Part shown: piece after piece, positions 1 through 6,406 of the stretch
How positions within the stretch are numbered: the first letter of the stretch is position 1
Layout: the number at the start of each line of letters is the position of its first letter
DNA from: Bacteroidales bacterium
GTDB lineage: Bacteria; Bacteroidota; Bacteroidia; Bacteroidales; UBA10428
DNA length: 8,596 nt
Reading direction: 5' to 3'
Assembly (NCBI GenBank): GCA_016926235.1
Contig: JAFGOZ010000678.1
Coordinates: forward strand, 1-8,596
The notes under the pieces: model-generated
The model's input: the letters and a program-made list of their open reading frames with translations, nothing else
What the model was told of the DNA's origin: nothing
The model's database searches: none
Made by a program: the position numbers and the translations under genes

Positions 1-2
1 AA

Positions 3-70
3 ATTCCGCGTAGCGGATTAAGTATTGTAGAATAAGACATTACAAAAGCAATATATTCCACGTAGTGGAT
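3..70. repeat. Twin short hairpins, likely end of a dispersed intergenic repeat
   Basis: Two near-identical palindromic modules sit 52 bp apart. The first has arms tccgc (5-9) and gcgga (13-17); the second has tccac (57-61) and gtgga (65-69). Both have the same loop, gta, and the same flanks (att before, gga-t-a after). The one base that differs between the left arms is matched by the complementary change in the right arms, so the stem is kept. A perfect 12 bp palindrome, acaaatatttgt, follows at 73-84. The modules lie downstream of the yqgE stop codon and lack a T-run on that strand, so they are not clear terminators. They look like part of a repeat family cut by the window edge. Confidence 0.5.
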
Positions 71-106
71 AAACAAATATTTGTCGGGCACTAGTGAAAG
101 AAAATA

Positions 107-694
107 TTAATTCAGACTAGGACTTTCAGGTGAATTAATCCATATTTTATACTTATCGCCCAGGTTGGAAAGAGCATCTTTCCAGATACTATCTAAATCG
201 CCAGTCATAATAATTTGAGGTTTCATATCAACAACCAGCCACGATTGTTCCTTCAGCTCGTTTTCCAGTTGATTGGCTTTCCAGCCTGAATACCCCAGGA
301 AAAATTTGATCTGATCCTTCTTTATAGCTTTCTTGGTAATAAGTTCACGTATTACCTCAAAATCACCGCCCCAGTATATATTGTCAACTACCTTCATGCT
401 GTTGGGAATTATGTTTCCCAGGGTATGTATATAATGCAGTGTATTAGTAGCCACCGGCCCACCAATAGAAAGGTCGATATCAATTTTTGGAAAGTCATTG
501 ATCACATCACTGACTTTCATGTCTACCGGTTTATTTAAAACAAAACCTACCGTGCCTTCTTCATTATGTTCAGTGAGCAACACGATAGACCTTTTGAAAT
601 ACACGTCCTGTAAAAAGGGTTCGGCAATCAGTATCCGGCCTTTTTTAGGCTCTCTCCGGTCCGCGTTATCAAAAAAGTCATAATTCAGGTCCAT
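107..694 (-). CDS. yqgE: YqgE/AlgH family protein (DUF179)
   Basis: This small cytoplasmic protein belongs to the widespread YqgE/AlgH family. Its biochemical role is unsettled; in pseudomonads AlgH was linked to alginate regulation. Numbered from the start chosen here (195 aa), the family motifs appear in order: GRILIAEP at 19-26, RSIVLLTEH at 35-43, GFVLNKP at 50-56, GGPV at 78-81, YWGGDF at 107-112 and FLGYSGW at 132-138. A W and the ...LG.KYKIW segment near the C-terminus also fit, and the length matches the family. The reading frame could begin at a GTG (697), but the AGGAG-type site at 701-707 is too close to it. That site is ideally placed, 6 nt away, for the ATG at 694. The gene is transcribed away from fabD and seems to stand alone. 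Confidence 0.93.
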   Translation of the reverse strand: MDLNYDFFDNADRREPKKGRILIAEPFLQDVYFKRSIVLLTEHNEEGTVGFVLNKPVDMKVSDVINDFPKIDIDLSIGGPVATNTLHYIHTLGNIIPNSMKVVDNIYWGGDFEVIRELITKKAIKKDQIKFFLGYSGWKANQLENELKEQSWLVVDMKPQIIMTGDLDSIWKDALSNLGDKYKIWINSPESPSLN

Positions 695-700
695 CACTTA

Positions 701-707
701 TCTCCTT
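701..707 (-). promoter_or_regulatory. Ribosome binding site of yqgE
   Basis: The minus strand reads aaggaga here, a near-perfect Shine-Dalgarno sequence, followed by 6 nt and then ATG at 694. It decides the start in favour of ATG-694 over the in-frame GTG at 697. Such a strong site is uncommon in Bacteroidota, and the other genes in this window do not show one. Confidence 0.7.
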
Positions 708-983
708 TAGTTTCTATCAGTTGTAAAACAAATTACATGCCATTATGGTTTTGGGATTATAATTTACGATAAAATTTTTATATAACAAGTTATTAATCAA
801 AGTTTTTAAAAATTAACTTTAGTAATTCATGAGAATGCAATAATCTTGTAATTAACACTCTCACACTCTAATCAAATTTATGAAGAAAAACTACTCCAAC
901 TTTTAGTGGGAAGCTTTTTACTTTGTAAAAAATGCTCCCTGAAGCTGTCACTGCTACTGCCACTTGAAAATTCTACTTGTTTT
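708..983. other. AT-rich divergent spacer between yqgE and fabD
   Basis: No credible gene is present; the only ATG-started frames are about 8-11 codons. The stretch must hold the yqgE promoter, but I find no convincing -33/-7 pair on the minus strand. The clearest structure is an imperfect hairpin at 908-939: ggga and ttttta on the left, taaaaa and tccc on the right, around a ctttg loop, with a small internal mismatch (agc against tgc). It has no T-run after it on the plus strand. It lies about 45 nt upstream of the fabD -33 element and could be an upstream regulatory structure or nothing. Confidence 0.4.
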
Positions 984-1016
984 TTTGGGTTAATCCATGG
1001 AATAAAATTACTTTTG
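984..1016 (+). promoter_or_regulatory. fabD promoter, Bacteroidota -33/-7 type
   Basis: A TTTG at 984-987 is followed, after 21 bp, by TACTTTTG at 1009-1016. This matches the Bacteroidota primary sigma factor consensus (TTTG at -33, TAnnTTTG at -7) in full. Transcription would begin near 1021-1024, leaving a leader of about 20 nt before the fabD ATG at 1042. The leader has no Shine-Dalgarno sequence and is A-rich, as is usual in this phylum. Confidence 0.75.
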
Positions 1017-1041
1017 CGCCACAATATATAAAATTCAAACT

Positions 1042-1917
1042 ATGAAAGCATATGTATTTCCCGGACAAGGAGCTCAGTTTGTAGGAATGGGTAAAGATCT
1101 GTATGAATCAAACCCCGAAGCAAAAGCTATGTTCGAAAAAGCTAATGATATATCAGGATTCAGAATTACTGATCTTATGTTTGCAGGTACTGATGAAGAT
1201 TTGAAGCAAACAAAAGTTACTCAACCTGCCATTTTCCTTCATTCGGTTATTCTGGCAAAAATCCTGGGCGCTACTTTTAAACCTGACATGGTGGCAGGCC
1301 ATTCCCTTGGTGAGTTTTCAGCACTTGTTGCAAATGGGGCATTGTCATTTGAAGATGGATTAGTGCTTGTTTCAAAACGTGCACAGGCCATGCAAAAAGC
1401 TTGTGAAAAAGAGCCATCAACTATGGCAGCTATCCTCGGACTTGATGATGAAGTTGTGGAAAAAGCATGTGCAGAAATAAATGAGGTGGTTGTTGCTGCC
1501 AATTATAACAGTCCTGGCCAGTTGGTAATAAGCGGATCAATCAAGGGTATTGATCTTGCCATTGAAAAACTCAGCCAGCTGGGAGCAAAACGGGCCTTAA
1601 AACTCATGGTAGGTGGCGCATTTCATTCCCCTTTAATGGAACCGGCAAGGGTTGAACTGGAAGCGGCGATTAACAGTACAAGTTTTAACAAACCCATCTG
1701 CCCGATATATCAAAACGTGGATGCAATGCCTCATACGGATCCTGAAGAAATAAAACAAAACCTGATTGCTCAACTTACTGCACCGGTAAAATGGACACAA
1801 ATAGTGAAAAAAATGCTGGCTGATGGAGCAAAAGTTTTCACTGAAGTTGGTCCGGGTAAAGTTTTACAAGGTCTTATAAAAAAGGTAGATAAGGACGTTG
1901 AGACAGTGAGTGCTTAG
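1042..1917 (+). CDS. fabD: Malonyl-CoA:acyl carrier protein transacylase
   Basis: FabD moves the malonyl group from malonyl-CoA to acyl carrier protein, supplying the extender unit for type II fatty acid synthesis in the cytoplasm. The 291 aa length is typical. The N-terminal FPGQGAQ (6-12) contributes to the oxyanion hole. The nucleophile is S88 in GHSLGE (86-91), R113 is the arginine that binds the malonyl carboxylate, and H195 in GGAFHSPLM completes the catalytic pair. The C-terminal EVGPGKVLQGL is the usual closing motif. All key residues are present. It has its own promoter just upstream, and a hairpin with a T-run follows its stop codon, so it is probably transcribed alone or with partial readthrough into the next cluster. 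No other fab gene is visible here. Confidence 0.97.
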   Translation: MKAYVFPGQGAQFVGMGKDLYESNPEAKAMFEKANDISGFRITDLMFAGTDEDLKQTKVTQPAIFLHSVILAKILGATFKPDMVAGHSLGEFSALVANGALSFEDGLVLVSKRAQAMQKACEKEPSTMAAILGLDDEVVEKACAEINEVVVAANYNSPGQLVISGSIKGIDLAIEKLSQLGAKRALKLMVGGAFHSPLMEPARVELEAAINSTSFNKPICPIYQNVDAMPHTDPEEIKQNLIAQLTAPVKWTQIVKKMLADGAKVFTEVGPGKVLQGLIKKVDKDVETVSA

Positions 1918-1977
1918 CCTAAGCATATTGTAAAACACATTTTTACAACTTCAAAAAAATAGTAATTTCGAGTTACG

Positions 1978-2021
1978 AAACCTGACAGTTTTCAAAAACC
2001 TGTTAGGTTTAAGTTTTTTTT
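1978..2021 (+). terminator. Hairpin plus T8: fabD terminator or leader attenuator
   Basis: The arms aaacctgacag (1978-1988) and ctgttaggttt (2000-2010) form an 11 bp stem with one G-U pair. The 11 nt loop can itself pair further (tttt with aaaa). After aag comes a run of eight T residues (2014-2021), so this is a good intrinsic terminator by form. It ends only 14 nt before the ATG of the next gene. A -7-like TAATTTCG (one mismatch to TAnnTTTG) at 1963-1970 would put a start just before the hairpin. That would place the hairpin in the downstream leader, although its -33 element is poor. Palindromes of this sequence type recur in Bacteroidota intergenic DNA (general knowledge, not checked). Confidence 0.65.
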
Positions 2022-2035
2022 AATCTTTATAAACA

Positions 2036-2701
2036 ATGCTCAAAGCGGTAGTATTTGACATGGATGGAGTACTCTTGGATTCGGAACCCATTTGGCAGGA
2101 GGAGGAACGTAAAGTATTCGGAAATCTTGGCATAGAGCTGAATCCATCTATGCAGGAGGCAACCTATGGACTTGCTCCAAAAGAAATGATTGAGCATTGG
2201 TACAATTACAAACCCTGGAAAGATAAAACCCATGAAGAAGTAAAAGAGGAGCTTCTGGAACGTGTAATAGCCCGCGTGATGAATGGTATAGAACCTCTCA
2301 AAGGGGTAAAAAACACGTTAAAATTTTTCAAACAGGCAAATCTTAAAATCGGCCTGGCTTCCTCCTCTCCCATGGATATGATAATAGCAGTGATCACGAG
2401 CCTTGGTATAGCTGAATATTTTGACGCTCTGTGTACAGCTGAAGATGAAGATCATGCCAAACCACATCCTGCCGTTTACATGTCGGCGGTTAAAATGTTG
2501 CACGTTCATCCGTCCGATTCCCTGGCCATTGAAGATTCATTTCTTGGAGTACTGGCCGCAAAAGCAGCACGGATGAAAGTTCTGGCTGTTCCCGATAAAA
2601 TGCATTTCGATGACCCAAAATATGTGATAGCTGATTTAAAATTGCCATCTTTGCAAGAATTTAATAAGGATCATTTTGAATATTTAAATCATTTAAATTA
2701 A
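2036..2701 (+). CDS. hxpB: HAD-family sugar phosphatase, YniC/HxpB-like
   Basis: A soluble haloacid dehalogenase phosphatase of 221 aa. Motif I is DMDGVLLDSEP (8-18), with nucleophile D8 and acid/base D10. Motif II is a serine in GLASSSP (106-112), motif III is K142 in KPHP, and motif IV is IEDS with E166/D167. A helical cap (about 19-85) places it with the beta-phosphoglucomutase-like subgroup. Beyond these general motifs it shares features I recall from E. coli YniC/HxpB: WY...PW in the cap, LASxSP, KAARMKVLAVP and the closing DPKYVIADLKLPSLQE. HxpB dephosphorylates hexitol and 2-deoxyglucose phosphates; the exact substrate here is inferred. It ends 15 nt before thrC and probably starts that operon. 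No Shine-Dalgarno sequence is seen. Confidence 0.82.
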   Translation: MLKAVVFDMDGVLLDSEPIWQEEERKVFGNLGIELNPSMQEATYGLAPKEMIEHWYNYKPWKDKTHEEVKEELLERVIARVMNGIEPLKGVKNTLKFFKQANLKIGLASSSPMDMIIAVITSLGIAEYFDALCTAEDEDHAKPHPAVYMSAVKMLHVHPSDSLAIEDSFLGVLAAKAARMKVLAVPDKMHFDDPKYVIADLKLPSLQEFNKDHFEYLNHLN

Positions 2702-2716
2702 GCGAGAGATAAATAC

Positions 2717-4096
2717 ATGAACGGAACGATTTTTTATTATTCAACTAATTTGCAGGCAAAAGCCGTTAGTTTTTCAGAGGCATTATTGAAAGGACAAGCT
2801 CCTGACAGAGGATTATATATGCCCGATCGTTTTCCCCAGGTTACAAGAGAAGAATTGCGTGAATTCTCAGCACTTAACTACTGGGAAATAGCTTATGAAG
2901 TACTGCGAAAATTCTTCACAGAAGACCAGATTACGGATTCCGAACTTTATCTTTTAGCACAGGATGCCTATAATTTTGATGTCCCACTTGAAAAGGCATA
3001 CGAAAATAAATACGTGATGCGCCTTGACCAGGGACCAACGGCATCATTCAAAGATTTTGCCGCACGTATGATGGGCCGCCTTATGCAACATTTCCTGAAA
3101 AAGAAAAAAAGCGAAATGCTTATTCTCACTGCCACCTCAGGTGATACCGGCAGCGCTATAGCCAACGCATTTTATGGTCTTGATACTATTAAAGTTGTCA
3201 TCCTGTTTCCAAAAGATGAGGTTACTGACAGACAACGCAAGCAAATGACCACCCTCAATAAAAACGTGAGTGTTCTTGCGCTCGATGGAAAATTTGATGA
3301 CTGTCAGGCGCTGGTTAAAAAAGCTTTTGCAGACGAAAGCCTGGATAATCTGGGGCTTTCATCAGCTAATTCAATTAATATCGGACGTTTATTGCCTCAA
3401 TCCGTTTACTATTTCTGGGCATATACTCAACTAATTAAAGAAGCCGACGGCGAAGTCATATTCTCGGTTCCATCAGGAAACTTTGGTGATTTAATGGGCG
3501 GACTTATCGCGAAAAGGATGGGCTTACCTGTGAAACGTTTTGTCGTTTCAACCAATTCAAATGATGAAGTTCCTGTTTATTTTGACTCCGGAAAATACAA
3601 GACCATTGTTCCTTCAAAAAACTGTATATCCAGCGCGATGAATGTGGGACATCCCAGTAATATGGCACGTATCGTTGCATTATATGGCGGAGTAATGAAT
3701 GAAAAGGGTGACATTCTGAAAGTTCCGGATATGGAGGCAATGAAAAAGGATATGTATGCGGTGAGCATCTCTGACAATGATACCAAAAAAACCATCCAGG
3801 AGGCATACAAGAAGTATAAATTACTACTGGAACCGCATGGATCTGTAGGATGGCTGGGATTAATGAATTATCTGAAAGAAAATCCTGAAGATAACAACCC
3901 TGATCAGGTTTGTGTTTCATTGGAAACTGCTCATCCTGCAAAATTCCCCGCGGAGATAAATGACATTTTAAATATCGATCCCGAGTTACCTGAGAGCCTT
4001 AAAGGACTTGACGATTTAAAGGAGATATTTCTTCCTATGAAGAACGACTATAATAAGTTCAAAGACTACCTAATAAAAAACTATAAAAAAGCATAA
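2717..4096 (+). CDS. thrC: Threonine synthase
   Basis: A PLP enzyme that converts O-phosphohomoserine to threonine, the last step of the pathway. The 459 aa protein is the longer, E. coli-like type with an N-terminal domain (Y..TN.....SF.EALLKG..PDRGLYMP). The PLP lysine is K112 in GPTASFKDFAARMM. LTATSGDTGSAIANAFYG and SVPSGNFGDLMGG bind the cofactor and phosphate, and the NSINIGRLLPQ, VKRF..STN.ND and ETAHPAKFP blocks match the E. coli enzyme along its length. It is about 30 residues longer than E. coli ThrC, mainly at the C-terminus (..NKFKDYLIKNYKKA). The next gene, thrH, starts 3 nt after its stop, tying phosphohomoserine supply to its use. No threonine leader peptide is seen upstream. 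Confidence 0.96.
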   Translation: MNGTIFYYSTNLQAKAVSFSEALLKGQAPDRGLYMPDRFPQVTREELREFSALNYWEIAYEVLRKFFTEDQITDSELYLLAQDAYNFDVPLEKAYENKYVMRLDQGPTASFKDFAARMMGRLMQHFLKKKKSEMLILTATSGDTGSAIANAFYGLDTIKVVILFPKDEVTDRQRKQMTTLNKNVSVLALDGKFDDCQALVKKAFADESLDNLGLSSANSINIGRLLPQSVYYFWAYTQLIKEADGEVIFSVPSGNFGDLMGGLIAKRMGLPVKRFVVSTNSNDEVPVYFDSGKYKTIVPSKNCISSAMNVGHPSNMARIVALYGGVMNEKGDILKVPDMEAMKKDMYAVSISDNDTKKTIQEAYKKYKLLLEPHGSVGWLGLMNYLKENPEDNNPDQVCVSLETAHPAKFPAEINDILNIDPELPESLKGLDDLKEIFLPMKNDYNKFKDYLIKNYKKA

Positions 4097-4099
4097 ATC

Positions 4100-4702
4100 A
4101 TGTATGTAATTTGTTCCGACCTGGAAGGCGTATGGGTTCCTGAAGTATGGATAAATGTTGCAAAAAAAACAGGTATTGAAGAATTAAAACTTACCACCCG
4201 GGACATCTCTGATTATGACGTTCTGATGAAACGCAGGCTGAAAATTCTGGATGAACACAAACTTACATTAAAAGACATACAGGATGTAATTGCTACTATA
4301 AAACCTTTGGATGGCGCACTTGAAATGATTGACTGGATTAAGGAAAGAACACAATTTATAGTTGTTTCAGATACTTTCAGGGAATTTGCCGATCCGCTGA
4401 TGAGGCAACTTAACCGGCCTACCCTGTTCTGTCATTCCCTCACTGTAAATGGTAACGGAATGATAACCAATTATAACCTGAGGCAAAAAGATCCGAAGAG
4501 AAAAGTTATTCAATCATTAAAAAGTCTTGAGTATAAAGTTATTGCTTTTGGTGATTCATATAATGATATTTCTATGCTTAAAGAAGCTGATCTCGGTGTA
4601 CTTTTTAAGCCACCCCAAAATGTAATTGACGACTATCCTGAATTACCGGTAACAAATAACTACGACGAACTTAAAAAGCTAATTGAACCCTATCTGAAAT
4701 AG
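4100..4702 (+). CDS. thrH: ThrH: phosphoserine phosphatase / homoserine phosphotransferase
   Basis: A HAD-family enzyme of 200 aa that aligns end to end, from memory, with Pseudomonas aeruginosa ThrH. Motif I is DLEG (7-10), with nucleophile D7 and the ThrH-specific E9 where most phosphatases have Asp. Other shared blocks are TTRDISDYDVLMKRRLKIL (32-50), the motif II segment SDTF (90-93), LRQKDPKRK (127-135) and GDSYND (151-156) as motif IV. In P. aeruginosa the enzyme hydrolyses phosphoserine and can pass its phosphate to homoserine, giving phosphohomoserine, and it can stand in for thrB. Lying 3 nt after thrC, that second activity would feed threonine synthase directly. It is followed 5 nt later by thiN. 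Family assignment is firm; the in vivo role is inferred from context. Confidence 0.93.
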   Translation: MYVICSDLEGVWVPEVWINVAKKTGIEELKLTTRDISDYDVLMKRRLKILDEHKLTLKDIQDVIATIKPLDGALEMIDWIKERTQFIVVSDTFREFADPLMRQLNRPTLFCHSLTVNGNGMITNYNLRQKDPKRKVIQSLKSLEYKVIAFGDSYNDISMLKEADLGVLFKPPQNVIDDYPELPVTNNYDELKKLIEPYLK

Positions 4703-4707
4703 GAAAA

Positions 4708-5343
4708 ATGAAAACCGTAATACTTGCCAACGGAGAATTTCCCAAACACCCCATTCCTTTAAAAATTTTAAATGAAGCGGAACAGGTAATCTGCTGTGAT
4801 GGCGCTACACTCAAACTCCTTAATTATATGCGGGAGCCCAATCTTATAATAGGGGATCTTGATTCATTGCCGGAAGAGATAAAATCAAAATATGCCGGAC
4901 GGTTGATCTGTATCACTGAACAGGAAAATAACGATCTGACCAAAGCCGTTAACTGGTGCTTTGAAAATAACATCAAAGAAATAACCATTTTAGGAGCCAC
5001 CGGGTTGCGAACCGATCATACGATTGGCAACATCGCCCTTCTTGCCCGGTATGGCAAAAAAATAGTAGTTCAGATGGTTGATGATTATGGAATATACACG
5101 CCAATATCTCAAACTACTACCTTTTCAAGCTTCACCGGCCAGCAGGTTTCTATATTTTCTATTCAACCTGAAACAGCCATCACCCTTGAAGGATTAAAAT
5201 ACCCATTAAATAAGCAATACCTTACTGAGTGGTGGATGGGAACTTTGAATGAATCGTCGGGAGATAGTTTTTCTATTATCTCTGAAAAAGGAAGTATTGT
5301 GGTATTTCAAACGCATAAATCCTGCGAGGGCCCATCAAGATAA
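4708..5343 (+). CDS. thiN: Thiamine pyrophosphokinase
   Basis: This enzyme transfers pyrophosphate from ATP to thiamine to make thiamine diphosphate directly, and is used for salvage of thiamine. The 211 aa protein has the normal length and all family motifs in the N-terminal catalytic domain: CDGA (30-33), GDLDS (49-53), NDLTKA (75-80) and LGATGLRTDHTIGN (95-108). The C-terminal half is the beta-sandwich that binds thiamine, including TEWWMGTLNESSGDSFSI, a usual part of the family where ...N.....F.I contacts substrate. It begins 5 nt after thrH and closes the operon. No TPP riboswitch can fit in front of it. Downstream lies the hairpin repeat array. It has no evident functional link to threonine synthesis. 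Confidence 0.94.
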   Translation: MKTVILANGEFPKHPIPLKILNEAEQVICCDGATLKLLNYMREPNLIIGDLDSLPEEIKSKYAGRLICITEQENNDLTKAVNWCFENNIKEITILGATGLRTDHTIGNIALLARYGKKIVVQMVDDYGIYTPISQTTTFSSFTGQQVSIFSIQPETAITLEGLKYPLNKQYLTEWWMGTLNESSGDSFSIISEKGSIVVFQTHKSCEGPSR

Positions 5344-5353
5344 TAACTATTAA

Positions 5354-5461
5354 AAAACCACGCCTGGTTTTGGATAAAACCACGCCTGGTTTCAGATAAA
5401 ACCACGCTTGGTTTTGGGTAAAACCACAGCTGGTTTTGAGTAAAATCACGCCTGTTTTTTT
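5354..5461 (+). repeat. 22 bp tandem repeat, each unit a hairpin (4.9 copies)
   Basis: Units start at 5354, 5376, 5398, 5420 and 5442, and the first four are exactly 22 bp. Each consists of aaaacca, a 4 nt loop, tggtttt, and a 4 nt linker (ggat, agat, gggt or gagt). The 7 bp stem is perfect in units 1, 3 and 4 and has one mismatch in unit 2. The loops vary (cgcc, cgcc, cgct, cagc) while the arms are conserved. The fifth unit is degenerate (aaaatca...tg) and runs into seven T residues, so it may act as a terminator for the thiN operon. The array begins 10 nt after the thiN stop codon. There is no coding frame of note in it. Confidence 0.85.
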
Positions 5462-5477
5462 AGTACTCTTAATGCAC

Positions 5478-5508
5478 TTGTTATTTAATTAATAAAAATA
5501 TAAGTTTA
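5478..5508 (+). promoter_or_regulatory. Candidate promoter of the outer-membrane protein gene
   Basis: TTG at 5478-5480 is followed, after 20 bp, by TAAGTTTA at 5501-5508. This matches the Bacteroidota -7 element TAnnTTTG at all but the last base. The predicted start, near 5513-5516, gives a leader of about 35 nt that contains the inverted repeat at 5528-5547. Confidence 0.45.
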
Positions 5509-5527
5509 TAACACAATAAGCAACTGT

Positions 5528-5547
5528 ATATCAAGTTATATTGATAT
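5528..5547 (+). promoter_or_regulatory. Inverted repeat touching the start codon
   Basis: The arms atatcaa (5528-5534) and ttgatat (5541-5547) flank a 6 nt spacer, gttata. The right arm ends one base before the ATG at 5549. It could be an operator for a dimeric regulator, or a weak RNA hairpin at the ribosome entry site. The sequence is AT-rich enough that chance is possible. Confidence 0.35.
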
Positions 5548-5548
5548 C

Positions 5549-6403
5549 ATGCCAAAGCTTTTATTTCTAATCTCTTTCCTTGTTATTACATTATTTCTGA
5601 ATGCCCAGGAATGGTGTAAAGGACCTAAACCTGCCAAATTGGATAAACCTCCCTCTTTATTTGACAACAAATTAGTCAGCGATCGCTTTAATCACACAAT
5701 AACTCCCATCCTGGTTATTAGTAAATATACCCAAATCGAAACAGCTATTCTTTTCCGTAACGAGATTCTCATTGATGAAAACTGGAAAAACAGCAAAACA
5801 GACTTTACATACAACATATATAATAGTTTAAAGCTAAAGCATGCCATTAGTAAAAAACTTGAATATCAAATCACATATATTGATTATTTAGTAAGAGGAG
5901 ATGACGAAGTGAGAGCTTACGACAGAAATAATGTCAACACCTCATTGGCTTTTGGGATGAAATACATACCCGGATTCTTTAAAAACAAGTTTTATAAAAT
6001 GGCATTTTATGGACAATTTACTATACCAAAACCTGAAAACGTTTTACGTACTTATATGTCACCGGAAATCAGATTTTTAATTTATCGCCCATTATTCAAT
6101 CGATTCAACATCACTTATAATCTCGGTATAGCATACAGCAATTTCCAAAATGGCTGGACGTATTTAGATGGCATCATCATTAAAATGAACTATAGAAAAA
6201 GAATCGAACCTTTTGCTGAATTCTACAAGAACTACACAACATCAGGGCCTCCAAGGAATCCTCATAAAAGAATTCTCCTGGGAGTAGGATTTTATCTTAT
6301 TGAAGATTTCTACCTGTATGGTTCAAGTGAAGCTGGTTGGTTTCATGAAGAGTCACTGAATACAGAAAGGTTTGATTTAGGATTAACATATCGTTTCAAA
6401 TAA
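5549..6403 (+). CDS. Secreted protein, probable outer-membrane beta-barrel, divergent PF13557-like
   Basis: I cannot name this 284 aa protein with certainty. An N-terminal signal peptide is clear: a basic start, a hydrophobic core at about 4-17, and NAQ at 18-20, with cleavage near A19/Q20. C23 is not in a lipobox, so it is not a lipoprotein. The rest alternates short aromatic-rich segments, such as KMAFYGQFTIP, FNITYNLGIAYS and FYLYGSSEAGWF, and ends in LTYRFK, typical of outer-membrane barrels. NKLVSDRFNHTITPILVISKYTQIE (40-64) resembles the opening 'LVTDRPDxTxS...kGxxQIE' of Bacteroidota proteins annotated as transporter/phenol MetA-like (PF13557), but the usual proline and Asp/Gln are replaced. 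The gene has its own candidate promoter and converges on the response regulator with a 3 nt gap. Substrate and role are unknown. Confidence 0.6.
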   Translation: MPKLLFLISFLVITLFLNAQEWCKGPKPAKLDKPPSLFDNKLVSDRFNHTITPILVISKYTQIETAILFRNEILIDENWKNSKTDFTYNIYNSLKLKHAISKKLEYQITYIDYLVRGDDEVRAYDRNNVNTSLAFGMKYIPGFFKNKFYKMAFYGQFTIPKPENVLRTYMSPEIRFLIYRPLFNRFNITYNLGIAYSNFQNGWTYLDGIIIKMNYRKRIEPFAEFYKNYTTSGPPRNPHKRILLGVGFYLIEDFYLYGSSEAGWFHEESLNTERFDLGLTYRFK

Positions 6404-6406
6404 TCC

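Noticed and set aside
880..906. Tiny frame MKKNYSNF upstream of fabD
   Set aside because: It has eight codons, no ribosome binding site, and ends well before the fabD promoter, so it cannot be a leader peptide of the fabD transcript.
2036..2701. Beta-phosphoglucomutase as the identity of the HAD protein
   Set aside because: The core motifs are shared by both, but the cap WY...PW, KAARMKVLAVP and the C-terminal DPKYVIADLKLPSL pattern fit YniC/HxpB better.
3504..3941. 145-codon open frame on the minus strand
   Set aside because: It lies wholly inside thrC, whose protein is conserved throughout this stretch; the antisense translation shows no recognisable motifs.
4703..4707. TPP riboswitch in front of thiN
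   Set aside because: Only 5 nt separate thrH and thiN, and no THI-box-like sequence was seen upstream of the operon.
5354..5461. Possible CRISPR array because of regular repeats
   Set aside because: The period is 22 bp with no room for spacers; the variable parts are 4 nt loops and 4 nt linkers, and no cas genes are nearby.
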